From assembly GCA_000697055.1 (NCBI GenBank), contig JNDT01001078.1:1-13908 (forward strand): a stretch of DNA of 13,908 bases, read 5' to 3'. Shown in pieces: positions 1 to 8,267 of this stretch (the first letter of the stretch is position 1; each line of letters begins with the position of its first letter). The notes below the pieces were generated by a model. That model was not told where the DNA came from and ran no database searches. It saw nothing but the letters and a program-made list of their open reading frames with translations. A program made the translations under genes and the position numbers. The stretch comes from Saksenaea vasiformis B4078. Taxonomy: Eukaryota > Mucoromycota > Mucoromycetes > Mucorales > Saksenaeaceae.

Positions 1-1
1 T

Positions 2-331
2 GGTGCAAATGATCCGATTACGACGAGAAATCAGTTTCCGGAATGTCTGCGACCACCATCACTGTACGGAACCATCAACAAGATAGACATGTTGATCCTA
101 GAGATGCAGTCCGGGTCTTATAACAAGCACGGCGATGATAATTATCATAGCGGAATAGTATGGAAGTAACGGAAGAACTTTGAACTTATAAATCCTGCAG
201 ACAGCCAAATGAGAGAGCCATCAGAAATTTCGAATTTTACATACAGATCCTTTGCATAGTTTCCTATGGCTGGTGTGCGGTTCTCTGAGGAATACCGCCA
301 AAGTCATTCATATCACTCTGCAATAGTATAA
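2..331 (+). pseudogene. Possible decayed coding remnant at the left edge, no recognised family
   Basis: Reading the frame that starts at base 2, the sequence stays open for 55 codons to a TAA at 167-169. It continues with only one more internal stop (TAG 257-259) until TAA at 329-331. The translated pieces have mixed, non-repetitive composition; one contains LYGTINKIDMLILEM. I recognise no domain. It could be the eroded 3' part of a gene or transposon running off the left edge, or a chance open frame, since a window edge makes chance openness more likely. There is no initiator in view and no splice pattern that clearly removes the two stops. Confidence 0.2.
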
Positions 332-675
332 GAATGTACATCTGACCGCAGATTGGAATTAAAATTTATCTCGCGATATCGGAATTTTAAATTATGAAAT
401 TGAAAGTTGTTCATATATTTTAGTTTGTCAATCGAAATTGCTTGTCAAGTCAAGATATAAGGAGGCTTGGTGGCTCAGGCAACATCCACCGGGATTCCGG
501 CAATATCCACTGGATAGACGATCCTCCACTACTAAAGTAGCTTCGGTGAGAGGCAATGCCAGTATCATTTTTTCCTCATATCCTAGATCGAAGCAATACC
601 ATTGTTGACAACGTTGCGGATTTCAAGGTCCCACCCCTTATATCGTGCATGAACGATCTTTATTCGTGATTGGCT

Positions 676-708
676 GACCGGTTTCTGAGATTTTTCCCAT
701 AACCGGTC
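676..708. promoter_or_regulatory. Paired ACCGGT inverted repeat upstream of ADE17
   Basis: GACCGGTT at 676-683 and its exact reverse complement AACCGGTC at 701-708 flank a 17-nt spacer, about 100-130 nt before the start codon. Each arm contains ACCGGT, itself a palindrome. AACCGGTT is the established site of Grainyhead/CP2-type factors, which occur in some fungi, so a dimeric factor site is possible. Whether this factor acts here is inference. An inverted CCAAT (669-673) sits directly beside the left arm. Confidence 0.3.
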
Positions 709-754
709 CAACTGATCTCAGTCATTTCCCATAGCGGTCACATCAATTGAAATC

Positions 755-760
755 TGACTC
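755..760 (+). promoter_or_regulatory. TGACTC hexamer, Bas1/Gcn4-type site candidate
   Basis: TGACTC is the core bound by Bas1 and Gcn4 in budding yeast, where Bas1/Bas2 switches on ADE genes including the orthologue of the gene that follows. It lies 48 nt before the ATG, so it may already be inside the transcribed leader. A single hexamer occurs easily by chance, and control by a Bas1 homologue in this organism is speculative. Confidence 0.2.
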
Positions 761-807
761 GATCTCCATTTTCCCCGCTTCCACACGTTCACGTACAAAC
801 CCTCCCC

Positions 808-3013
808 ATGGCACAAAAGATCGGTAGGTGTTGCGCGTAGGAAGAAGCAACCATAACATATGGCTCCCGTAAAGCTATCCTCTCGGTGTATGACAAGACT
901 GGTCTTGTCGACTTTGCAAAGGAACTTCACGCTTTGAACGTTCGCTTGCTTGGTTCTGGAGGAACCGCGAAGCTTGTCCGCAACGCCGGTATTCCCATTG
1001 GGTAAGTTATCATAGACACCAAAAGCATGATCTGATAAAATTGTAGGGATGTGTCCGAGATCACCAAGGCTCCTGAGATGCTTGGCGGTCGCGTTAAGAC
1101 CCTTCATCCTGCTGTTCACGGTGGTAAGTCATTCAAGCAGCAAGACAACGGATGAAACTTAAGCAATACTCTATAGGTATCCTTGCCCGTGATATTCCAA
1201 GCGACGAGAAGGATCTTGCCGAACAGCACATTGAAAAGATTGATATCGTGGTCTGTAACCTGTATCCTTTCAAGGAAACCGTGGCCAAGCCCGATGTGAC
1301 CATCGCCCAGGCTGTCGAAGAGATCGATATTGGTATGAACATCTCTTTTTTTCTTCTTTGAAAAAAAGCAATCGCTCAGTGTGAAAGTGTAGGTGGTGTC
1401 ACGTTGCTTCGTGCTGCTGCCAAGAACCACGCACGTGTCTCGATCATCTCAGACCCCAACGATTATGCGAAGATCATTGCCGAACTTAAGGCTGGTCAGA
1501 TCACCCAGGAAACACGCAACACCCTTGCACTCAAGGTAATCACAGAAAATAAAATAGAAATATGGATTTGGTTTTTGCTGACGCTTTTTTATTTACTTTT
1601 AGGCTTTTCATCACACTGCTGACTATGATGACGCGATCTCCAACTATTTCCGTCAACAGTATGCCAAGGATGAATCCATGATGGCTCTTCGCTATGGTGC
1701 CAACCCACACCAGAAGCCTGCTCAGATTTACGTGAAGGAGGGCAAATTGCCTGTGACCGTCCGTTCCGGTTCGCCTGGTTACATCAACTTCTTGGATGCA
1801 TTGAACTCGTGGGCTCTTGTGAAGGAACTGAAGGAAGCAACAGATCTTCCTGCAGCTGCATCCTTCAAGCACGTCTCTCCCGCTGGTGCCGCCATTGGCG
1901 TTCCTTTGAATGAAGTCGACAAGAAGGTCTATCACGTGGACGATCTCAAGGAACCCTTGACTCCTCTTGCCAGCGCCTATGCTCGCGCACGAGGTGCCGA
2001 CCGTATGTCCTCCTTCGGTGACTTTATTGCCTTGTCCGACAAGGTGGATGTCGCCACTGCCAGAATCATCTCACGTGAGGTAATTTACAGGCTCTTTTTT
2101 TTCATAGTTTCCTTTTGTTCACACAGATTGGCATGTTTAGGTTTCGGATGGTGTGATTGCTCCCGATTATGATGATGCTGCTCTTGATATCCTCAAGAAG
2201 AAGAAGGGAGGCAAGTACTGCGTACTTCAAATGGATCCCAACTACGAGCCTGCGGAGCAAGAGACTAGACAAGTCTATGGCTTGTACTTGGAACAAAAGC
2301 GAAATAGCGAGAAGATCACCTCCTCGTTGTTTACTAACATTGTGAGCAAGAACAAGAACGTAAGTGAAAAGGAAAAGGAAGGAGGATGGTTATTAATCCC
2401 GTCATGTAGTTGCCCCAAGAGGCTGTTCGCGACCTGATCGTTGCCACTATCGCCTTGAAGTACACCCAGTCCAACTCTGTCTGCTACGCCAAGGATGGTA
2501 TGGTCGTCGGTCTTGGTGCCGGTCAACAGTCCAGAATCCACTGCACACGTCTTGCCGGTGACAAGGCTGACAACTGGTGGTTGCGTCACCATCCTAAGGT
2601 GCTTGCCTTTGACTTCAAGAAGGAGGCTAAGCGTGCCGACAAATCCAATGCCATTGACCTGTATGTCACTGGACAAACGGGCGAGGTAAGAAATGGACAG
2701 ATGAAAGTCTATCGGTTGCTTATTCTCTCTTTTTCAGGGTGTTGAACGTCAAGCCTGGGAATCCTATTTCAATACTATTCCTGAACCATTGACTGATGCC
2801 GAACGCAAGGAATGGATGGCACAGCTTAAGGATACCGTTGTCTCTTCCGATGCTTTCTTCCCCTTCTCCGATAACGTCTTCCGCGCCCACCGCTCGGGTG
2901 TGAAGTACATTGCTGCTCCCTCCGGCTCCGTCCAAGATGACGTTGTCATTGCCACTGCTGACGCTAACGACATGGTCCTTGTCCACACCAACTTGAGACT
3001 TTTCCACCATTAA
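808..3013 (+). CDS. ADE17: Bifunctional AICAR transformylase / IMP cyclohydrolase
   Basis: This cytosolic enzyme catalyses the last two steps of de novo purine synthesis: AICAR plus 10-formyl-THF gives FAICAR, which cyclises to IMP. Nine exons join without frame breaks: 808-823, 875-1001, 1047-1123, 1177-1332, 1393-1535, 1603-2079, 2141-2359, 2410-2685 and 2738-3013. They give 588 aa; yeast and human forms are about 592. The N-terminal MGS-like cyclohydrolase domain (about 1-200) shows ILSVYDKTG (7-15), GSGGTAK (32-38) and [19 protein letters not shown] (61-79). The transformylase domain follows, with [12 protein letters not shown] (203-214) and the catalytic Lys-His pair in [11 protein letters not shown] (K262, H263). 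ATG 808 is chosen because splicing its 16-nt exon to 875 gives [15 protein letters not shown], the family N-terminus; without splicing the frame hits TAG at 838. All introns are GT-AG, 45-67 nt. No key residue is missing. The neighbouring PUF gene is convergent. Confidence 0.97.
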
Positions 3014-3516
3014 AAAAATATTCATTGCATCATGACTTGAAATATATAATCCTTTTTGTTTATACGTACACCCCATGAAAACCAATAGGTAAAGCATTAT
3101 TTAACCCGCTTTTCCTTTACGTTTGTCAAATGAGGAGATCAGATGCATGAAATACTACATACAAGCGTGTCGGTTAAGGAAACCAAAAAGAAAAAAAAAG
3201 GCGAAATCGGTTGCGTTTTTTTTTTAAAAAAAATCAGTATTTACTGGAAAGCTCTACATAGCTACTACGTACATTCCCTAATTTGAGCATCCACAGATAA
3301 GAAAGAAAAATATAAAAGAAACCGAGAAATGTGCATGTACATTGAGAATAAAGAGTGAAGGTTCCCAAAGAGTAATACAGCGTCTGCTCATGTACAATGA
3401 ACTCGTCAAAAAGTTCCAATCTAGCGAGAAATAACAGTATGAAAGATGAATACAGAAAAGGCTATTTAGGAGTCAACACATAGAATAAGAATAATGCCCC
3501 GTAGGAAAAAGCATTA
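3014..3516. other. Convergent 3' spacer between ADE17 and the PUF gene
   Basis: No coding sequence. It carries the 3' untranslated ends of both genes. An A-rich run (3184-3199) is followed by a T10A8 tract (3216-3233) that reads as a poly-U or poly-A stretch on both strands, a plausible place for both transcripts to end. I see no canonical AATAAA close to either stop codon; the only plus-strand copy is far away at 3346-3351. The PUF-strand side holds six UGUA tetramers between 3454 and 3255. Confidence 0.6.
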
Positions 3517-6500
3517 TCACTGAGAAGCGTCTTTTTGCTCCGACGAGCCCAAAGCCTGGTCAGGGTGCTGATCGTCTGTGATCTCACCGTGTTCCAACGG
3601 CTGCTCGGTCGTCGTCTCGATCTCTCCAGAGCTGGTACCAGCATTGATGAGGGGCAATAATTTTTCTACCTCTGTGATACAGGAAGAATCATCAGCACCA
3701 AGCGAAAGAAGTAACCCATCATGCGACTTACTCTGAATGAGATGCTTTCCGTAGGTATATTTCTTCAAAGATTGCACATGGGGCTTAATCTTGCTGACGA
3801 GTAATTCACGCTGTTCATCATCCACTACATCCAACATTTTCTGTACAACATAGTTGGCATATTGGTCTTTCATCATGGTCACCAATGGGTATGTTCTACA
3901 ATAAAACGAAGAAAATGAGCAACTCTGCCACAGCTTCCGAATCCAATTGACTTTTACCCATCCGATCTGTTTTGCAAAACTTCCTCGATCAGAAGTTGTC
4001 TGTCGCGTTTTGTGCCATAGTCGACACATTTTTCCACCACGTTGCTAGCAAACTTATGTTTGCTTAGTTGTAGAACCTGGCCTCGGATTTTGGTAATAAC
4101 TATTGTTTTATCTTCGGGTCTACCGCGTTCTAAAATGTGTTGGATCACGTAGTTTCCATATTGGTCTTGAACAAGTTGACCAGTACAGCGATGAAGCTCA
4201 TCCAATAGAGGTCCCTTTTAGAAAGAAAACGATTAACCGACGCCAAGTATATCAAATCAAGTGTATGACTTACTGTCTGCACTTCGGTACAGTGTTCGAA
4301 CATACGTTGGATCACTCTACATCCATAAGGATGTGTTGCGAGATTGTAAACTTGCCCATGGAAAGCATCAATAATAAACTGAATATGCTGTGCTGGGACA
4401 CGTTCAATCGCCTAGAAAACCCCATCGGTGAATACCATTATTGCTAGACCCAAATAGCGTCTTATACCTTTTGGATAACGTGATTGCCGTTTTGATCCTT
4501 GATGCATTTGAGAACGCATCCGTCAAGTTCACTGACAAGTTTTGCTTGCTGTTCCGTCAACACGTGCTCCAATGCCTAGCCAAAGTGTTACAACTATTTG
4601 CTCTCACTAAATCCGTTGATGACACCTACCTTTTGAACAACGCGGCAGCCATACATCTGTAAAGACAAGGACAAAACATGGCCTTCCATTTGCTTTGCCA
4701 AAATTGTTTTCTGCATTTGATTACCTATTTCTAATGTCAGCCCATTGTGTTGCGTAGCACAGACCACAAAATCTTACCATGTTCAAAGAACTTTTGCAAA
4801 ACGTAATTTCCAAAAACATCCGTCATCAATTGGAGCGCGTTAGGAAGGACTTCTTCAAACACCATCTGCTTTTCTTCACTGTTGGCTGTCTCCAATTTTT
4901 GTTGGATAAATCGTGACCCGTGCTGATCGCCGCTAAACTCGACAATGTGTCCAGCAATGTCCTAAATGGTGATTGTCAATATACATTCCTATCTTCATCC
5001 ATTGAAGATGAGAATCACCTTGAGCTCGTATTTTCTGCTCTTTGAGTTTCTGAATTCTTCCAATAGTTGACTTCGGATACTCAAGGCGATATCCTGTGGT
5101 GTCTGCGGTCTCGATGGTTCTTGTGGTAACCCTCGCATACGATTGATATTGGGGCCGCTGTAGCTTTGCATCTGCTGTTGTAACAAAAGTTGCTGTCGAG
5201 CAGCTAGTAATTGCTGCTGTTGTTGCTGAATAAGAAGCTGTTGCTGTTGTATTTGCAAGGCACGAAGCTTCTTGTCCGTCGCGCTGGAGAAATTGTTATC
5301 CGGAAAACCCACAGGATCAAGACCTCCTGGGACATTCAATGGACCTGCTGGTCCAACGCCTGCGGCAGCGGCAGCAGCAGCAGCAACAGCTAGAAAGAAT
5401 TGTAAAAAAAAGGACCGACATTATTCGTTGCTCAATGTACCTTGTTGTCTGCGGTATGACGCACTGTCACCATGACCCCATCGACTAAAACCGGATTCGC
5501 CCAACATGCTACCCAGGTCATCCCTTGTGTCGGAAAAGCCATCGGAAAGCGTTTCACCTGCCAAATTAAGGCCAGAGGGAAGCGAAGCAGTAGCGTATTG
5601 AGGAGGCTGCGAATACATCTGGGAGCTACCCATTGTGTGACCATGGTTTCTGTAACCTCCACTGGAAACATGTTGCAACCGCATGGCTTGTTGTTGTTGC
5701 TGCAGCTGTTGCAAGTATCGAGCTTGTTGCACCATGCCGTAATCATCCTAGTACGCAAATAAGAAAAAGGAAAGGGAAAAAAGGGTGAATCGCTGCAAGG
5801 GATGACCAAAGAAAAAGAAAACAATGAAGCTTACTTCTTCGGAAAGGCCTAATGCGCCTAGTTGCTTCATCATCATTTCTGTCTGACGATCAACGTCCCG
5901 AGGCATATTTCCATACATGCCAAAATTGTGACCCGGTGGGGTCGAGTTCGAGCGTGCAGGGGGTGGGCTGGAGAACTTGCTACGCAAGGGTGGTGAAATG
6001 GCACGAAGTGCGTTGACACGGGCACCACTAGGATGCTGTGACCCATCTTCTTCCATCGACCTGTGGAGTGCAGATGGCAAATGATCACTTGCATTGTCTT
6101 CTCCTGACCGTAGGTTTGACAGGGAAGAGCTAGATGGTTGATGGTGCTGATTGAGGTACAAGTTTTCATAATCTGAGGCGTTCAACTTGTCACGACTGTT
6201 TTTGCGCATCATTTCATCGTTGTTTGTTGTGCTCTCATCGCCGTAACCATTCAACTGTGCTGCGGCTGCATGACGTTGGCGTGCTTGTTGCTGTAAAGCA
6301 AACAGGGGAGATGGTGTACGAGGAAAGTCCTATTATGTTCAAACCATGTTAAAGTTTTGCTTCGCGAAAGGGGGCAAGGCTATCCAAACAAAAATCGTGT
6401 TCTTACTTCCTGAATAATATCCACCAAGTTTTTTCCCCGGCGACTGGAGCTTCCACCCAGAGAATTCTCCCTTGCGCCTTGTAATCGCAATACGTTGTGA

Positions 6501-7182
6501 TTGTCCGATTGCTGTGAGTATGGGCTTCCATTACCAAGGTCACGGACGGCTGCACCGTTATCAGCTTCGTCTTTGGTTGTCGATGCAAATTCTGAAACTC
6601 TCCGTCAGCAAAAGCTTATATCCAGCAAAAAGCAGTGGTTTACCATCAGAAAAACTTCCACCTTTTTTCCACATCTGCCAGGATTGGGCAGGATCATATA
6701 CAGGGGGAGGCAGACGCGAATTCATTTTCGAATGATCGTGGTAATATTGTGCATAGTCAGGGTTGCTGCTAACCGCGGAAGCATTGGATGTTGCGGTGTT
6801 CAGCGAACTAGTAGAATTGTTCATAGGGTGGGACAAGACTTGCGATGGCGGCGCACTAGTCGGGCGGTCGTATGACTGGTCGTTGGCAAAGAAGGCTGAA
6901 CTACCATTAAAGAAGTCATAGTCATATTCAGCCTTTCCGTGAATGAGAGCAGCCAGCTAAAGTAAAAAAATAAAAAAAGAAAAAAAAAGAAAAATAGGAA
7001 AATGTCAGATACAGAAAAAAACAGGGTCATCTTCCTTTCCCGTCTCTTCCATCGGACAGGGCGTGAAGCCTCGTCATACGTACTTGTCCCTGAGGTTGAT
7101 TCTTTGCAGTGGGTTGCAATAAATCGGAATTTTGTGCCGTCGGAGACATTGGACGATGTTCATCCAATAATCTTGGCATCAT
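3517..7182 (-). CDS. PUF3: Pumilio/Puf3-type RNA-binding protein with eight PUF repeats
   Basis: A sequence-specific mRNA 3'-UTR binder that in this family represses or localises target messages in the cytoplasm. Thirteen exons, read downward, join in frame: 7182-7084, 6956-6644, 6591-6407, 6329-5835, 5747-5441, 5389-5019, 4961-4778, 4724-4630, 4575-4468, 4411-4274, 4214-3958, 3895-3732 and 3671-3517; the product is 956 aa. The disordered N-terminal half carries [13 protein letters not shown] (114-126), [18 protein letters not shown] (190-207), S/P-rich and Q-rich parts (371-388, 511-541) and an alanine tract (467-476). The PUM homology domain spans about 575-917. Recognition triplets, repeats 1-8: S606 R607 Q610; N642 Y643 Q646; C678 R679 Q682; N714 H715 Q718; C750 R751 Q754; N786 Y787 Q790; S822 N823 E826; N865 Y866 Q869. 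This is the human PUM1 code, predicting UGUAUAUA-type sites. Intron 6 has a weak GTGATT donor. The start codon is the least certain part: ATGATG at 7182/7179 follows an in-frame TAA at 7191-7189. The orthology to Puf3 rather than another Pumilio is inferred from the code. Confidence 0.94.
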
Positions 7183-8083
7183 CTTGTATTAATTTACCAA
7201 CAATTGTTGATGTAAATTCAACTCGTTTTCGTGCACCGTGCAGCTAAAAGACTGAGTCGTAGCAAGCTCCAAGGATGGCGAGGTTGGGGAGAGCGAGCAG
7301 CGCTGTTTCAAGATGGGTGTAATATTTGGCCGAGTGGCTTATGGAGTTGCGATGGTCATTGACGAGTGACTTCGCGCTCGCCCGGAATCTCCGCCTTGAC
7401 ATGACTGCTGATTGGTCAACTGTTAATGGCAGCATCCACTATACCAGCGACTTGCTGTGGAACTAAGCACGATATAGGAAAAAACCAGACCATGAAATGA
7501 TATATGCAGAAATTTTGTATAATTCTGCACTTGTTTTAAAATTACTTGATGTCGACTCCAAATGAACATCACGTTAGGGAGTGATTCTTGCTCTATGCCT
7601 TATTACTGAATTTTGCATGGGGAAGTAGATATTTTTGCATGAACTCAAAGTAACTTGGTAGATGATTTCAATTTCCAATTGGAGACTATGTTTTTGGGCA
7701 ATGGATATCTAAATTGATGCACTGAATCTTTTTCTTTTGGTTGCGTTCTCGTAAAAGCAACTCCGCTAAGCGTGTCAATTGATCATACAGACGAGGATCA
7801 CTTGTGCCCTTTTGCGTATCATTCAGCCTGCATGACCTCTCCCAAATCCTATTATGTGCTGTTTATCCACCTATAGATGGATAACTCTTTGCTCCCAAGT
7901 TCCACCCATGGCCAAAAAGAAAGAATAAAGGAGAAAATGATCGATTTACTCAATGTCGCACGAAAGGATTCGGATCAACCAGACAGTTCATGTCAACAAA
8001 GTAAAGACCATACCTGAGGCAGGTACCGCTAAAATTTCCCACGCTTATGTGTCTTGTTTACAGTACGTTGATATACTGTTTAT
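7183..8083. other. PUF-gene leader/promoter and AT-rich spacer
   Basis: No supported gene. On the minus strand, directly before the PUF start, the same reading frame is open for several tens of codons with a polar, leucine-rich translation (NELNLHQQLLVN) that ends in TAA 7191-7189. No in-frame ATG is available for it and no credible intron links it to the gene. A minus-strand ATG frame at 7435-7244 could act as a uORF if transcription starts upstream of it. Beyond 7440 the sequence is AT-rich and shows nothing I can name. Confidence 0.4.
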
Positions 8084-8267
8084 TGAACAGATTTTTACGC
8101 TAATCTATATAAATTTTGCGTCCATGAGGAGCCACTTTTACACTAAAAAACGAATCGAGTATGCGTCCGTTAATACATAAATTGGCAACAAATTCATACA
8201 CTACTTACATCAATGCGGCCCCTCGATGGACGCGAAATTCATATAGATTAGCGTAAAAATTTGTTCA
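8084..8267. mobile_element. MITE-like foldback element, 184 bp
   Basis: Two long inverted arms face each other: 8084-8135 and 8215-8267. Read inward, both begin TGAACA, then share ATTTTTACGCTAATCTATAT exactly, then continue through a near-identical GCGTCCAT and GAGG. Over about 52 nt there are five substitutions, all transitions, plus one single-base insertion, so identity is close to 90 percent. The roughly 80-nt AT-rich centre has no ORF of its own. Size, long terminal inverted repeats and lack of coding potential fit a miniature inverted-repeat transposable element. No convincing target-site duplication is visible (left flank ends GTTTAT, right flank begins CGGTTA), so the family cannot be assigned and the outer ends may be slightly misplaced. 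Confidence 0.65.

Larger units (their letters stand above)
332..807. other. Spacer and promoter region of ADE17
   Basis: No coding sequence is recognisable here. A short imperfect direct repeat (GGCAACATCCACCGGGAT at 478-495 and GGCAATATCCACTGGAT at 499-515) lies in its middle. The last 150 bases look like a promoter and 5' leader. They hold an inverted CCAAT box (ATTGG, 669-673), a paired ACCGGT palindrome (676-708), a TGACTC hexamer (755-760) and a pyrimidine-rich stretch just before the start codon at 808. Confidence 0.5.

Noticed and set aside
718..1430. Minus-strand open frames of 69-133 codons under the start of ADE17
   Set aside because: They lie antisense to well-supported ADE17 exons and have no recognisable motif; they are shadows of biased codon use.
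2275..3097. Minus-strand frames antisense to the 3' half of ADE17
   Set aside because: The plus strand here encodes conserved transformylase sequence; the antisense frames show no family features.
7002..7247. Plus-strand 81-codon frame opposite the PUF first exon
   Set aside because: Antisense to PUF exon 1, intron 1 and leader, and unlike any protein I recognise.
7244..7435. Minus-strand 63-codon ATG frame upstream of the PUF gene
   Set aside because: No motif and no splice link to the PUF reading frame; at most a uORF in the leader.
7953..8180. Plus-strand 75-codon frame
   Set aside because: Its 3' half lies inside the foldback element and it has no recognisable protein feature.
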